DNA from: Nocardioides sp. Soil805
GTDB taxonomy: Bacteria; Actinomycetota; Actinomycetes; Propionibacteriales; Nocardioidaceae
DNA length: 64,000 nt
Direction: 5' to 3'
Assembly (NCBI RefSeq): GCF_001429625.1
Contig: NZ_LMSU01000007.1
Coordinates: forward strand, 1 to 64,000
The notes beneath the pieces were generated by a model. The model did no database searches. It was not told the DNA's origin and saw only the letters and a program-made list of their open reading frames with translations. The stretch's first letter is position 1. Every line of letters begins with the position of its first letter. The position numbers and the translations under genes are program-made. This document shows, piece after piece, positions 38,027 to 48,374 of this stretch.

Positions 38027-38914
38027 GTGGACATCTTCGACGGACGAGTGGTCATGGTCACCGGCGCAGCACGTGGCATCGGAGAGGCGACCGCCACGCT
38101 GCTGGCGCGTCGCGGTGCCGACCTGCTGCTGACCGACATCGACCAGGCCGCGCTCGACGACCTGGCGGCCCGGCTGACCGCAACGGGTACCCGGGTGGAG
38201 GCGGTCGCGTGCGACGTGCGCGACCTCGGTGCGACGCAGGCGGCGGTCGCCCGGGCAGTGGAGGCCTTCGGCGGCATCGACGTCGTCGTCGCCAACGCGG
38301 GCGTGGCGAGCTACGGCACCGTGCTCACGGTCGATCCTGACGCGTTCCGACGGGTCCTCGACACCAATGTACTCGGTGTCTTCCACACCGTGCGTGCGGC
38401 ACTGCCGACGATCATCGAGCGCCGGGGCTACGTGCTGGTCGTCTCCTCCCTCGCCGCCCTGGCGGCCACACCGGGCATGGCGGCGTACGACGCGAGCAAG
38501 GCCGGGGTCGAGCACTTCGCCAACGCGCTGCGGATGGAGGTCGCCCATCTCGGGGTGGACGTCGGCAGCGCCCACATGTCGTGGATAGACACGCCGCTCC
38601 TGCGCGAGGCCAGGGAGGACATGAGCAGCTTCGACGAGATGCTGGCTGCCCTGCCGGCACCGCTGCGCGCGGTCACGTCTGCCGAGGACTGCGCCAAGGC
38701 CTTCGTCGAGGGCATCGAGGCGCGCAAGCGTCAGGTGTTCGTGCCCGGCTGGCTCTCGTCCCTGTCCCGGCTGCGCATGATCCTCAACTCCCGGCTCGGG
38801 GACCGGATGTCCGCGAGGGACCGAGCACGACTCATCGCCCGCACGGACACGGACGTACGACGACTGGGCCGCTCGACCGGGCCCCGCTACACGGAGTCCG
38901 ACGTCGGCGGCTGA
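38027..38914 (+). CDS. Short-chain dehydrogenase/reductase
   Basis: The 295-residue protein has the SDR cofactor motif TGAARGIG (residues 12-19), NAG at 90-92, and the catalytic Ser-Tyr-Lys set with YDASK at 154-158. A C-terminal extension (about residues 235-295) carries FVPGWLSSLSRLRMIL, which suggests peripheral membrane contact. It probably uses NADP(H), judging by the basic ARR at 27-29 and TDID at 36-39, although an acidic residue there also fits NAD. Substrate is unknown. It starts with GTG at 38027. Confidence 0.88.
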   Translation: MDIFDGRVVMVTGAARGIGEATATLLARRGADLLLTDIDQAALDDLAARLTATGTRVEAVACDVRDLGATQAAVARAVEAFGGIDVVVANAGVASYGTVLTVDPDAFRRVLDTNVLGVFHTVRAALPTIIERRGYVLVVSSLAALAATPGMAAYDASKAGVEHFANALRMEVAHLGVDVGSAHMSWIDTPLLREAREDMSSFDEMLAALPAPLRAVTSAEDCAKAFVEGIEARKRQVFVPGWLSSLSRLRMILNSRLGDRMSARDRARLIARTDTDVRRLGRSTGPRYTESDVGG

Positions 38915-38944
38915 TCGGGGGCGTCGGCGGGTAGCGTCGGGGCC

Positions 38945-39361
38945 GTGACCACCTCGTGGCAGGACCCCGCGACCGTCGACCGCATGCTCGACGACCTCGA
39001 GACCTGGGCCGTGGTCGGCCTGTCCGGCGACACCGGGCGCACGGCGTACTCGATCGCCAGGCTCCTCCAGGAACGCGGCAAGCGGATCGTGCCGGTCCAC
39101 CCGGACGCCCCGACCGTCCTGGGCGAGCAGGGCTACGCCACGCTCGCGGACATCCCGTTCCCGGTCGACGTGGTCGACGTGTTCCGGCGCTCCGAGGCAG
39201 CGGGCGAGTTCGCGGACCAGGCCGTGGCCATAGGCGCCCGGGGCGTGTGGTTCCAGCTCGGCGTCGTCGACGAGGCGGCGTTCGACCGGACCACCGCGGC
39301 CGGGGTCGCCATGGTCATGGACACCTGTCCCGCCATCGAGTGGCGCAAGCGGAGCGCGTGA
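38945..39361 (+). CDS. CoA-binding protein
   Basis: The 138-residue protein is a CoA_binding-type Rossmann domain. TWAVVGLSGDTGRTAYSIARLL carries the nucleotide loop, VPVHPDAPTVLGEQGYATLADIP follows in pieces, and VDVVDVFRRSE and GARGVWFQLG complete the fold. Such stand-alone proteins bind CoA or nucleotides and have no settled function. GTG at 38945 is the start. The stop overlaps the arfB start as GTGA. Confidence 0.88.
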   Translation: MTTSWQDPATVDRMLDDLETWAVVGLSGDTGRTAYSIARLLQERGKRIVPVHPDAPTVLGEQGYATLADIPFPVDVVDVFRRSEAAGEFADQAVAIGARGVWFQLGVVDEAAFDRTTAAGVAMVMDTCPAIEWRKRSA

Positions 39362-39786
39362 AGGACCTGCTCGTCCCGTCCGGCCCCGGCCTCCCGTCGG
39401 GGCTGGTGGTGCCGGACGCCGACCTCGTCGAGCGGTTCTCCCGCTCCCCCGGCCCGGGCGGCCAGTCGGTCAACACCTCCGACAGCCGCGTCGAGCTGGA
39501 GTACGACGTCCGCTCGGCCTCGACGCTCACCGACTCCCAGCGCTCCCGGGCGCTGCGTCGCTGGCCCGACGGCAAGGTCGTCATCGCCGCCTCCGAGCAC
39601 CGCTCGCAGCACCGCAACCGGGTCGCGGCCCGGGAGCGGCTGGCCGCCCTGCTGCGCGAGGCCCTCGCCCCGCCGCCCCCGCCCCGGCGGGCCACCCGGC
39701 CCACCCGCGGGTCCAAGGAGCGCCGGTTGCGCGCCAAGAAGGAGCGCGGGCAGACCAAGGCGCTGCGCGGCCGGGTCGGCGACTAG
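39358..39786 (+). CDS. arfB: Alternative ribosome-rescue factor ArfB (peptidyl-tRNA hydrolase)
   Basis: The 142-residue protein has the class I release-factor GGQ motif at residues 34-36 in RSPGPGGQSVNTSDSRVEL. A basic C-terminal tail (KERRLRAKKERGQTKALRGR) enters the mRNA channel in family members. ArfB hydrolyses peptidyl-tRNA on stalled ribosomes. GTG at 39358 overlaps the CoA-binding gene stop, so the two are coupled. Its TAG stop overlaps the convergent oxidoreductase stop in a CTAG. Confidence 0.9.
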   Translation: MKDLLVPSGPGLPSGLVVPDADLVERFSRSPGPGGQSVNTSDSRVELEYDVRSASTLTDSQRSRALRRWPDGKVVIAASEHRSQHRNRVAARERLAALLREALAPPPPPRRATRPTRGSKERRLRAKKERGQTKALRGRVGD

Positions 39787-40766
39787 AGCTCGACGGTCGC
39801 CTCGGTCGTGGTGATGCCGAGCTGGGACAGCGTCTCCTCCATCACCCACTGCACGCCGAGGGTGTCGTCGAGGGGCACCACCGGCGACTCGGTCAGTCCG
39901 GCGGCCAGGCACCGGCCCACCTCGTCGATCTCGTGGCTGTAGCCGCGCCCGCGGGCCGGCAGCTCGCGGGTCTCGGCCTCCTGCCCGTTGCGTCGCACGA
40001 CCAGCGAGGTGGGGTGGTGGAAGCGGGGCGGCAGCTCGATCGAGCCGCCGGTCCCCCAGATGACGGCCCGACCGGGGCTCTCGGTGGTGAGCCCGCAGGC
40101 CAGCGACGCGCCGCGCCCGTCGTCGTACGCCAGGTGCATCGTCACCGACGCGTCGGTGCCGTTGGGGTAGCGGGTGCCGGAGGCGACGACGCGGTCCGGG
40201 GTGCCGAGGAAGTCCTGGGCGAAGGAGATGACGTAGACGCCGAGGTCGAGGGTGGCGCCGCCGCCGAGGGCGGGATCGAAGAGCCGCGAGGCGGGGTCGT
40301 AGTCGCGGTGCGCGCCCAGGTCGGCCTGGACGGCCACCACCTCACCGATCTCGCCCGCCTCGACGAGCCGGCGGGCTTCCACGACCGCCGGCTGGAGCCG
40401 GGTCCACATCGCCTCCATGCAGAAGACACCGCGCTCGCGGGCCGCGGCCACCACCTCGCGTGCCCCGGCCAGGGTGGCGGTGAAGGCCTTCTCGACCAGC
40501 ACGGGCACGCCGGCCTCGATCGCGGCGAGCGCCAGGGCGTGGTGCTGCGGGTGCGGGGTCGCGATGTAGAGGACGTCGATGTCGGCGCCCACCAGCTCGC
40601 CGTAGGTGTGGGCACCCGCGATGCCGTACGACGACGCGAGCCCGGCGGCGCGCTCCCGGGAGCGGGACCCGATCGCCACCGCCTCGGCGTCCGGCACGTG
40701 CTCGAAGTCGCGCAGGAAGACCTCCGCCATGGCGCCGGTCCCTGCGATGCCCCACCGAGTCGTCAT
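39783..40766 (-). CDS. Gfo/Idh/MocA family oxidoreductase
   Basis: The 327-residue protein starts with a Rossmann motif (RWGIAGTGAMAEVFLRDF) and shows YIATPHPQHHALALAAIEAGVPVLVEKAFT, read in pieces, with the catalytic lysine in the EKAF block. A middle domain includes GALGGGATLDLGVY-like LGGGATLDLGVYVISFAQ. It probably oxidises or reduces a sugar or cyclitol using NAD(P). ATG at 40766 is preferred. It is convergent with arfB, sharing four bases. Confidence 0.88.
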   Translation of the reverse strand: MTTRWGIAGTGAMAEVFLRDFEHVPDAEAVAIGSRSRERAAGLASSYGIAGAHTYGELVGADIDVLYIATPHPQHHALALAAIEAGVPVLVEKAFTATLAGAREVVAAARERGVFCMEAMWTRLQPAVVEARRLVEAGEIGEVVAVQADLGAHRDYDPASRLFDPALGGGATLDLGVYVISFAQDFLGTPDRVVASGTRYPNGTDASVTMHLAYDDGRGASLACGLTTESPGRAVIWGTGGSIELPPRFHHPTSLVVRRNGQEAETRELPARGRGYSHEIDEVGRCLAAGLTESPVVPLDDTLGVQWVMEETLSQLGITTTEATVEL

Positions 40767-40776
40767 GGCGCTCAGC

Positions 40777-41907
40777 CTAGGGGCCGGACCGGCCGGCAGC
40801 GGCACGGGAGGCGGCGCCGACCAGCCCCTCGAGCGGACCGCGGGAGCGCGTGGCCGCGAAGACGGACCCGATGCCCAGCAGGAGCAGCACGTGGAACAGG
40901 TAGCTGTCGCGCAGGGTGTCGGGCAGGAAGCCCTGCGACCGCGCCACGACGTGCACCGAGTAGAGGGTGAGCGTCATCGCGCCGGCCCCGAAGAAGAGGG
41001 CCACCGCCCGCCCCGTGACGGCCCCCGCGACGGACAGGGCCAGCAGCGCGGCACCGATGACCAGGAGGGCCGAGCCGGTCGTCTGGAGGAGGTCGAACGG
41101 GGTGGCCGTGTGCGGCGCCACCACCAGGAGCCACTGCCACGAACCCCCGGTCGGCGTGGTGCCGGGCAGCCCGGCCGCGATCCGGTCGAGCAGGGCGGCG
41201 CCGTCGACGTCCTGCGCCGGCGGCTCCACGAGCAGGGCCCGCTGCACCTCTGTACCGGCCGTCAGGACCCGTGAGGCCGCGGTCGCCAGCAGGGCGGCCG
41301 CCGCTCCCCCGGCGACCAGGAGTCCCGCCGTACGCCGCGACGTGAGGTCGAGGCGACCGACCGCCATCCCGGCGAGCACGTAGGCCAGCCACGGCACGGC
41401 CGGGTAGTAGCCGGTGAACGTCAGCTCGGCCAGCAGTCCGCCGGGGTCGGCGACGAGCTGGCCCCAGGTCGGGCTGGCGTACTGCCGCTCGGGCAGCGAC
41501 GGTCGCACGAGGTGGGAGACGACCGGGGCGACCACCAGCCACCCGGCCGCGAGCAGGGCCAGCGAGCGCGCCGACAGCCCGAGGAAGGGCAGGGCCAGCA
41601 CGAAGACCACGCCGTAGTAGGTGAGGATCACCGCGATGCCCGAGCCGACCTCGCCGAGCACCAGGCCGACGGCGGCCACCAGCACGGCCCGGACGGCGAG
41701 TCCCGCCGACGCGCGGCCCCGGGCGCTGCCGGTGACCGGGAGGCGCCGCCCGGTCATCAGGGCGATGCTGACCCCGGCCAGGACGGCGAAGAGCGCGGAC
41801 GCGCGACCGCCGGCGAGCGCCTGCCCGAACGACAGCGACCCGTCGGGGTCGCGGGCGACGAGGACGTGCGTGGCGACCATCCCGAGCAGCGCCAGGCAGC
41901 GCGCCAC
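40777..41907 (-). CDS. Membrane acyltransferase-like protein (HGSNAT/DUF1624-related)
   Basis: The protein of about 376 residues has some ten hydrophobic segments. [17 protein letters not shown] near the start resembles the first membrane helix of the heparan-alpha-glucosaminide N-acetyltransferase-like and DUF418 membrane families, with a conserved His. A second block, [11 protein letters not shown], supports that group. The GTG at 41907 lies inside the conserved motif, so the real start may be an upstream CTG close to the purE stop. It follows purE by 38 bp. Substrate is unknown. Confidence 0.7.
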   Translation of the reverse strand: MARCLALLGMVATHVLVARDPDGSLSFGQALAGGRASALFAVLAGVSIALMTGRRLPVTGSARGRASAGLAVRAVLVAAVGLVLGEVGSGIAVILTYYGVVFVLALPFLGLSARSLALLAAGWLVVAPVVSHLVRPSLPERQYASPTWGQLVADPGGLLAELTFTGYYPAVPWLAYVLAGMAVGRLDLTSRRTAGLLVAGGAAAALLATAASRVLTAGTEVQRALLVEPPAQDVDGAALLDRIAAGLPGTTPTGGSWQWLLVVAPHTATPFDLLQTTGSALLVIGAALLALSVAGAVTGRAVALFFGAGAMTLTLYSVHVVARSQGFLPDTLRDSYLFHVLLLLGIGSVFAATRSRGPLEGLVGAASRAAAGRSGP

Positions 41908-41945
41908 GTCGATGGCGACGAGGCGTCCCGGCGCCGGCAGGTCGG

Positions 41946-42461
<516 letters not shown>

Positions 42462-42472
42462 GTCACTCACCT

Positions 42473-43630
42473 TCACTCACTGTGGTTGCCGAGGTCGCCG
42501 CGGAACCACGCGGCGGCGTGCCGCGCGCGCTCCAAGCAGTCGTCGAGGTCGTCGCCGTAGGCGTTGACGTGGCCGACCTTGCGGCCGGGTCGCAGGTCCT
42601 TGCCGTAGAGGTGCACCCGCAGGTGCGGGTCACGGGCCATCGCGTGCGGGAAGCCGTCGTACAGCCGTCCGGTGTCGGCGGGCCCGCCCAGGATGTTGAC
42701 CATCACGGTCCAGCGCGCCCGCGGGGCGGGTGAGCCGAGCGGGAGGTCCATGACGGCGCGCAGGTGGTTCTCGAACTGCGACGTGACCGCGCCGTCCTGC
42801 GTCCAGTGGCCGGTGTTGTGCGGCCGCATCGCCAGCTCGTTGACGAGGATGCGGCCGTCGGTCGTCTCGAAGAGCTCGACGGCGAGGATGCCCGTCACGT
42901 CGAGCGCCCCCGCGACGCGCAGCGCGATCTCCTGCGCCTGTCCGGCCAGGGCCGGCGACAGGTCCGGGGCGGGGGCGACGACCTCGAAGCAGATGCCGTC
43001 GAGCTGGGTGGAGGCGACGACGGGGTAGGACGCGGCCTGGCCGCTGGGCGAGCGGGCCACCAGGGCGGAGAGCTCGCGACGGAAGTCGACGAGCTCCTCG
43101 GCGAGCACCTCGACCCCGGCCGCGGCGGCCGCGGCGAAGGCCGCGTCGGCATCGGCCGGCTCGCGGACCACCCACACCCCCTTGCCGTCGTACCCGCCCC
43201 GCGTGGTCTTGAGGACGCACGGGAACCCGAACGCCTCCACGTCGGCCGGGGTGGCGACCAGCGCGTTGCGGGGGCACGGGATGCCCAGCTCGGCGAGCCG
43301 GGCGCGCATGACGCCCTTGTCCTGGGCGTGGACCAGCGCCCCGGGTCCGGGACGTACGGCGACGCCGGACTCCTCGAGCGCGTGCAGGTGCGCGGTCGGC
43401 ACGTGCTCGTGGTCGAAGGTGACCACGGGGCAGCCCGTGGTCACACGGCGCAGGGTGTCGAGGTCGGTGTAGTCGCCGACCTCGTGGTCGGGGATCACCT
43501 GGGCGGCGGAGACGCCCTCGGCCTCGGCGAGCAGCCGCAGCGGCAGGCCCAGGGCGATCGCCGGCTGCGCCATCATCCGGGCCAGCTGCCCTCCGCCGAT
43601 CACGGCGAGGGTGGGTGCACGGTCGGTCAC
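42473..43630 (-). CDS. purK: N5-carboxyaminoimidazole ribonucleotide synthase
   Basis: The 385-residue ATP-grasp enzyme makes N5-CAIR from AIR, bicarbonate and [14 protein letters not shown] opens the pre-ATP domain. [18 protein letters not shown] is the ATP loop, and [17 protein letters not shown] is the catalytic metal block. GTG at 43630 starts the frame. The stop overlaps a possible early purE start, so purK and purE are co-transcribed. The upstream gene encodes a lone winged helix. Confidence 0.95.
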   Translation of the reverse strand: MTDRAPTLAVIGGGQLARMMAQPAIALGLPLRLLAEAEGVSAAQVIPDHEVGDYTDLDTLRRVTTGCPVVTFDHEHVPTAHLHALEESGVAVRPGPGALVHAQDKGVMRARLAELGIPCPRNALVATPADVEAFGFPCVLKTTRGGYDGKGVWVVREPADADAAFAAAAAAGVEVLAEELVDFRRELSALVARSPSGQAASYPVVASTQLDGICFEVVAPAPDLSPALAGQAQEIALRVAGALDVTGILAVELFETTDGRILVNELAMRPHNTGHWTQDGAVTSQFENHLRAVMDLPLGSPAPRARWTVMVNILGGPADTGRLYDGFPHAMARDPHLRVHLYGKDLRPGRKVGHVNAYGDDLDDCLERARHAAAWFRGDLGNHSE

Positions 43631-43665
43631 GCAGGAAACCCTAGGGCAGCCGTCCTGAGCGTCGC

Positions 43666-43977
43666 TCAGGTCGTCTCGGCACTCGTCTCGAAGCGCAGCC
43701 CGTGGCCCCGCAGGGTGGTGATGAGCCGCGGCTTGCGCGGGTCGTCGTCCAGCTTGCGGCGCAGCCACCCGAGGTGGACGTCGATGGTCTTGGACGAGGT
43801 CCAGAAGGTCGTGTCCCACACGTCCTCCATGAGCTCGGCGCGGGTCACCACCAGACCCGCCCGAGCCATCAGCGCGTGGAGGAGGTCGAACTCCTTGCGG
43901 GACAGCCGGATCTCCCGGTCACCCCTCCACACCTTCCGCTCGTGCGGGTCGAGACGGACGTCCTGGACCTTGAGCAC
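43666..43977 (-). CDS. Stand-alone OmpR/PhoB-type winged-helix protein
   Basis: The 103-residue protein is only the DNA-binding half of an OmpR-type response regulator. RLSRKEFDLLHALMARAGLVVTRAELMEDVWD, read in pieces, and KTIDVHLGWLRRKLDDDP are the hallmark helices and wing. There is no receiver domain upstream in any frame. It lies 35 bp upstream of purK on the same strand. It may be a phosphorylation-independent regulator; the target is unknown. Confidence 0.85.
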   Translation of the reverse strand: MLKVQDVRLDPHERKVWRGDREIRLSRKEFDLLHALMARAGLVVTRAELMEDVWDTTFWTSSKTIDVHLGWLRRKLDDDPRKPRLITTLRGHGLRFETSAETT

Positions 43978-44082
43978 GGGCCAAGGTTGCGTGGTGCCGG
44001 GTGCCCGTGCGGGCGGTTTTACCCAAACGTGGACGAATGGTCTGGTCCGGTTGGACGTGTCGTGGGAAAGGGGGGCCGCGGG

Positions 44083-45099
44083 TCAGCGGCGGCGTACGGC
44101 GACCGGCTCCACGAGCCCGAAGCCGTGCACGGGTCGCGCGGGCAGCCGGCGGCTCTCGAACTCCTCGACCGGCAGCTGGTCGGCCGTGCGCTGGTCGATG
44201 ATGAGGCGGTTGCGCCGCGCCACGGCCGTCAGCCGCGCGGCCATGTTGACCGGCGGGCCGAACACGTCGCCCAGTCGCGGCACCACCGGCCCCGAGGCGA
44301 GGCCCACGCGGACGTCGGGGAGCTTGGGGTCGCGCCCGATCACGTTGATGATCCCCTCGGCCACCTCGATGGCCGACTCGGCGTCGGCGATCACGAAGAG
44401 CACCGAGTCGCCGAGGCTCTTGATGATCCGGCCGCCGTGGTTGGTGACGACGTCGTGGCAGCGGCCCTCGAACTTCTCCACGAGGTCGCCGATCTTGTCG
44501 CGGTCCATCTCGTTGGACAGCGCCGTGAAGGACACCAGGTCGGCGAAGCCGACCGTCACGTCGACGGTGTGCAGGTCCTCGTCGTTGGCGCCCATCGCCT
44601 CCATCCGCGCGACCGCCGCGGCGAGGTGGCGGCGCCACGCGTAGACCAGCGTCCTCTCGAAGTGGGGGCTGACGTCCTCGATCAGCCGCAGGGCCGAGCC
44701 CACGCGGGAGCCCAGGGCGTCCGGTCCGGCCTCGAGCTCCTCCACCCGGTTGGACAGGGTCGCGACCTCCCAGTCCGCGAGGCGCGCCATGGTCTGGCCG
44801 ACGCCACGGGTCATGTTGACCGCCATGTCGAAGTCGACCGAGCCGCTGTCGACGATCCCGACGACGTCGCGGACCGCCTCGGCGTCGGCCCGGGTGAAGG
44901 CCCGCTCGCCCAGCTGGTCGGGGAAGCCGAGCGCGCGCCACAGGCGTCGCGTCTGGTCCACCGTCACCCCGGTCTCGGAGGCGACCTCGAGGGCGGTCAG
45001 CGTGGGCTGCTCGCCCAGGATCGCCATGTCCAGGCGCTCGGGGGCCGGGGCCGTCGCGTCCGGCCCCTGCTGCCCGCGGCGTCGGCGCTCAGGTGCCAT
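44083..45099 (-). CDS. Class III adenylate cyclase with N-terminal regulatory domain
   Basis: The 338-residue protein has an N-terminal regulatory domain like that of Rv1264-type cyclases ([22 protein letters not shown], read in pieces) and a C-terminal class III cyclase domain. Metal-binding D187 (FADLVSFT) and D231 (KSLGDSVLF), substrate-defining K227, and N285 and R289 (VNMAARL) are all present, so it should make cAMP. No membrane segment is visible. Its first 11 bases overlap the end of the PH-domain gene. Confidence 0.9.
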   Translation of the reverse strand: MAPERRRRGQQGPDATAPAPERLDMAILGEQPTLTALEVASETGVTVDQTRRLWRALGFPDQLGERAFTRADAEAVRDVVGIVDSGSVDFDMAVNMTRGVGQTMARLADWEVATLSNRVEELEAGPDALGSRVGSALRLIEDVSPHFERTLVYAWRRHLAAAVARMEAMGANDEDLHTVDVTVGFADLVSFTALSNEMDRDKIGDLVEKFEGRCHDVVTNHGGRIIKSLGDSVLFVIADAESAIEVAEGIINVIGRDPKLPDVRVGLASGPVVPRLGDVFGPPVNMAARLTAVARRNRLIIDQRTADQLPVEEFESRRLPARPVHGFGLVEPVAVRRR

Positions 45100-45604
45100 C
45101 GTCGACGCGCTCGGCGGCCGGGCCGCCCGTGGAGAGGGTGTGCAGCTCCTCGGCCACCCGCAGCTGGACCTGCTCGACGCGCGGGATGTCGGAGAGCAGC
45201 ACCCGGCCGTTGGTGCTGGCGTCGGAGACGATGAGGGTGCCGCAGCCGAAGAGCCGGTCGACGACGCCGATCTCGAAGTCGACGCCGCTGATCCGGTTGA
45301 GCGGGATCGTGCGGCCCTCCTTGGCGATCAGGCCGGAGCGCTTGATGAAGCGACGGTTGGTGAAGGTGTACGTCGTGGTGAGCCAGTCCAGGAAGGGCCG
45401 CAGCACGAACCACACGGCGATCGCCGCGGCCACGAGGCCTGCGGCCAGGCCGAGGCCGGTCGAGTCGCTGACGGTGCCGAGCCAGGTCACCGCCGCGGCC
45501 AGGAGCACGAGCACGACCACCGGGAGGACGAGCGCCTTGGGGTGCGTCCGCGTGGACACGACGACGCGCTCGCCGTCGTTGAGGAGCTTGGTCGGGAAGG
45601 CCAC
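45089..45604 (-). CDS. PH-domain (bPH2/YdbS-like) membrane protein
   Basis: The 171-residue protein has two transmembrane segments at about residues 25-45 and 50-70, then a bacterial PH-like domain. [24 protein letters not shown] and [25 protein letters not shown], read in pieces, are hallmarks of the family. Position next to birA matches Rv3278c. Its stop overlaps the cyclase gene start by 11 bp. Function is unknown. Confidence 0.85.
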   Translation of the reverse strand: MAFPTKLLNDGERVVVSTRTHPKALVLPVVVLVLLAAAVTWLGTVSDSTGLGLAAGLVAAAIAVWFVLRPFLDWLTTTYTFTNRRFIKRSGLIAKEGRTIPLNRISGVDFEIGVVDRLFGCGTLIVSDASTNGRVLLSDIPRVEQVQLRVAEELHTLSTGGPAAERVDDGT

Positions 45605-45616
45605 GTCCCGATCATG

Positions 45617-46414
45617 TCACTGGCGCGGGCGCACGTGAACGACATCGCCCGCCCCGACGGTGAAGGTCCCCTCGCCGGTGCTCACCACCAGCGCGCCCCG
45701 GTCGTCCACGGCGAGCGCCTCGCCGCGGCGTACCTCCACGCCGTCCGGGCCGCCCGGGAGGTGGACGTCGACCTCGCGGCCCAGGGTGGAGCAGACGTCG
45801 GTGTAGGCCGCGCGGAGCGAGGCGGTGTCGCCGAGCAGGCCCTGGAGGCCGTGCAGGGAGCCCAGCACCTGGCCGAGCAGTCCGGTGCGGTCGACCCGCT
45901 CCGAGGTCTCCAGCTCGATGGAGGTGGCCAGCGCGACGGGGAGCTCGTCGAGCGTCTGGGAGACGTTGATGCCCACCCCGACCACCGCCGCGGGACCGGT
46001 CGGTGTCTCGATCCGCTCGACGAGGATGCCGGCCAGCTTGCGCTCCTCGACCAGCACGTCGTTGGGCCACTTGAGGGCGATCTCGGGGATCCGGTCGGCG
46101 ACGGCGGCCTGGACGGCGTACCCCGTCAGCAGCGGCAGCCACGTCCAGTCCTGGGCGGGCACGTCGGGGCGCAGCAGCACCGAGAAGGTCAGCGAGGTGC
46201 GCGCCGGGGTCTCCCACACCCGGTCGAGGCGCCCCCGGCCCGCGGTCTGGTGCTCGGTGACCACGACGAGGCCCTCCTCCTCCCCCGCACGGGCACGCTC
46301 GGCCACCACGGCGTTGGTGGAGGGGGTGGCCTCGGTGACCTCGACGCGCCAGCCGTCGGGCGCCGCGATGCGGTCGGGGTCGAGTGCTGGGCGCGGTGCC
46401 GGGGCGGAGGTCAT
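45617..46414 (-). CDS. birA: Biotin-[acetyl-CoA-carboxylase] ligase
   Basis: The 265-residue protein biotinylates the carboxylase BCCP domain. [13 protein letters not shown] begins the catalytic domain. [18 protein letters not shown] is the biotinyl-AMP loop, [20 protein letters not shown] the substrate lysine block, and GVGINVSQ follows. No N-terminal DNA-binding domain is present, so it is a monofunctional ligase. It is divergent from accD5, whose BCCP partner AccA3 is about 15 kb away in the same window. Confidence 0.95.
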   Translation of the reverse strand: MTSAPAPRPALDPDRIAAPDGWRVEVTEATPSTNAVVAERARAGEEEGLVVVTEHQTAGRGRLDRVWETPARTSLTFSVLLRPDVPAQDWTWLPLLTGYAVQAAVADRIPEIALKWPNDVLVEERKLAGILVERIETPTGPAAVVGVGINVSQTLDELPVALATSIELETSERVDRTGLLGQVLGSLHGLQGLLGDTASLRAAYTDVCSTLGREVDVHLPGGPDGVEVRRGEALAVDDRGALVVSTGEGTFTVGAGDVVHVRPRQ

Positions 46415-46456
46415 GGCACTACATTGTCGGACGCAGACAACAGGAGGCCACACGAC

Positions 46457-48088
46457 GTGAGTGCACAGGTGCAGCCCGGCGAGGGCACGGACGTCCCTGC
46501 TGGGGACAGCGACATCGACATCCACACGACGGCAGGCAAGCTCGCCGATCTCGAGCGGCGCCTCGACGAGGCGGTCCACGCCGGCTCGGCCAAGGCCGTG
46601 GAGAAGCAGCACGCGAAGGGGCGCAAGACCGCCCGCGAGCGCATCGAGCTCCTCTTCGACGAGGGCTCCTTCGTGGAGCTCGACGAGCTCGCGCGACACC
46701 GCTCGACCGCGTTCGGCCTGCAGGACCGCCGTCCGTACGGCGACGGCGTCGTCACTGGCTACGGCACCGTCGACGGCCGCCAGGTCTGCGTGTTCTCCCA
46801 GGACTTCACCGTCTTCGGCGGCTCGCTGGGCGAGGTCTACGGCGAGAAGATCACCAAGGTGATGGACCTCGCCATCAAGACCGGCTGCCCGATCATCGGC
46901 ATCAACGAGGGCGCCGGCGCCCGCATCCAGGAGGGCGTCGTCTCGCTCGGCCTGTACGGCGAGATCTTCCGCCGCAACGTGCACGCCTCGGGCGTCATCC
47001 CGCAGATCTCGATGATCATGGGCAACTGCGCCGGCGGCCACGTCTACTCCCCCGCGGTCACCGACTTCACGATCATGGTCGACAAGACCTCCGCGATGTT
47101 CATCACCGGGCCCGACGTCATCAAGACCGTCACCGGCGAGGACGTCACGATGGAGGAGCTCGGCGGCGCGCGGACGCACAACACCAAGTCGGGCAACGCC
47201 CACTACATGGCCTCCGACGAGGAGGACGCCATCGAGTACGTCAAGGCGCTGCTGTCCTACCTCCCCCAGAACAACCTCGACGAGCCGGTCGTCTACGACG
47301 AGCAGGCCGACCTCGAGCTGGGCGACCTGGACCGGGCGCTCGACACGCTGATCCCGGACGGCGCCAACCAGCCGTACGACATGCACACGGTCATCGAGAC
47401 CGTGCTGGACGACCAGGAGTTCCTCGAGGTCCAGCCGCTCTTCGCGCCCAACATCATCGTCGGCTACGGCCGCGTCGAGGGTCGCCCGGTCGGCGTCGTG
47501 GCCAACCAGCCGATGCAGTTCGCCGGCACCCTCGACATCGACGCCTCCGAGAAGGCCGCCCGCTTCGTGCGCACGTGCGACGCCTTCAACATCCCGGTGC
47601 TGACGTTCGTCGACGTGCCCGGCTTCCTGCCCGGGACCGACCAGGAGTTCAACGGCATCATCCGCCGCGGCGCCAAGCTGATCTACGCCTACGCCGAGGC
47701 GACTGTGCCGCTGATCACGGTCATCACGCGCAAGGCCTACGGCGGCGCCTACGACGTGATGGGCTCCAAGCACCTCGGCGCCGACATCAACGTCTCGTGG
47801 CCCACCGGCCAGATCGCGGTGATGGGCGCCCAGGGCGCGGTCAACATCCTCTACCGCAAGGAGATCGCGGAGGCCGAGAAGGCCGGCAACGTCGAGGAGC
47901 GCCGCGCCGAGCTGGTCCAGGAGTACGACGACACCCTGGCCAACCCCTACATCGCGGCCGAGCGCGGCTACATCGACGCCGTCATCTCCCCCCACGAGAC
48001 CCGCTCGGAGATCGTCCGCTCGCTGCGGCTGCTGCGCTCCAAGCGCGAGACCCTGCCGCCCAAGAAGCACGGGAACATCCCGCTGTGA
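46457..48088 (+). CDS. accD5: Acyl-CoA (propionyl-CoA) carboxylase beta subunit, carboxyltransferase
   Basis: The 543-residue protein transfers carboxyl from carboxybiotin to acyl-Co[50 protein letters not shown], and the N-terminal and C-terminal oxyanion glycines ([24 protein letters not shown]) are present. GTG at 46457 follows CAGGAGG. It is coupled to the epsilon subunit by GTGA and divergent from birA, the classic Rv3279c-Rv3281 arrangement. AccD5 with AccA3 and AccE5 carboxylates propionyl-CoA in mycobacteria. Confidence 0.95.
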   Translation: MSAQVQPGEGTDVPAGDSDIDIHTTAGKLADLERRLDEAVHAGSAKAVEKQHAKGRKTARERIELLFDEGSFVELDELARHRSTAFGLQDRRPYGDGVVTGYGTVDGRQVCVFSQDFTVFGGSLGEVYGEKITKVMDLAIKTGCPIIGINEGAGARIQEGVVSLGLYGEIFRRNVHASGVIPQISMIMGNCAGGHVYSPAVTDFTIMVDKTSAMFITGPDVIKTVTGEDVTMEELGGARTHNTKSGNAHYMASDEEDAIEYVKALLSYLPQNNLDEPVVYDEQADLELGDLDRALDTLIPDGANQPYDMHTVIETVLDDQEFLEVQPLFAPNIIVGYGRVEGRPVGVVANQPMQFAGTLDIDASEKAARFVRTCDAFNIPVLTFVDVPGFLPGTDQEFNGIIRRGAKLIYAYAEATVPLITVITRKAYGGAYDVMGSKHLGADINVSWPTGQIAVMGAQGAVNILYRKEIAEAEKAGNVEERRAELVQEYDDTLANPYIAAERGYIDAVISPHETRSEIVRSLRLLRSKRETLPPKKHGNIPL

Positions 48089-48348
48089 GCGGCAGCGAAC
48101 GATCCGGCGCTGTGAGCGACAGCGACAGCGGGCCCGGGACGGCTGCCGCGCCGCTGCTACGCGTGGTCAACCCCGACGCCACCCCCGAGGAGGTCGCGGC
48201 CCTGGTGGCCGTGTTCGCCTCCCTCGGGACCGCGGGCGACGAGGCGCCGAGGCGACGTACGCCGGAGTGGTCGGCGCCGCACCGTGGCGTCCGCCGCACC
48301 CACCCCAGCGGTCCCGGCGGCTGGCGCTCGAGCGCGGCACCCCGCTAG
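48085..48348 (+). CDS. accE5: Acyl-CoA carboxylase epsilon subunit
   Basis: The 87-residue protein has [21 protein letters not shown] in pieces and a C-terminal [12 protein letters not shown] and [12 protein letters not shown], the small accessory subunit pattern that stabilises the AccA3-AccD5 complex. GTG at 48085 overlaps the accD5 stop. A second in-frame GTG at 48112 also has the same GCTGTGAGC context, so the true start could be nine residues downstream. Confidence 0.9.
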   Translation: MSGSERSGAVSDSDSGPGTAAAPLLRVVNPDATPEEVAALVAVFASLGTAGDEAPRRRTPEWSAPHRGVRRTHPSGPGGWRSSAAPR

Positions 48349-48374
48349 GGGCGGCAGGTCGTAGGGTCGCCTCC

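Noticed and set aside
46424-46440. TTGTC/GACAA inverted repeat between birA and accD5
   Set aside because: Five-base arms are too short to separate from chance without comparative data, although the position would suit an operator.
46415-48070. Long minus-strand extension upstream of birA
   Set aside because: It is antisense to accD5; birA has a good ATG start at 46414 and normal ligase length.
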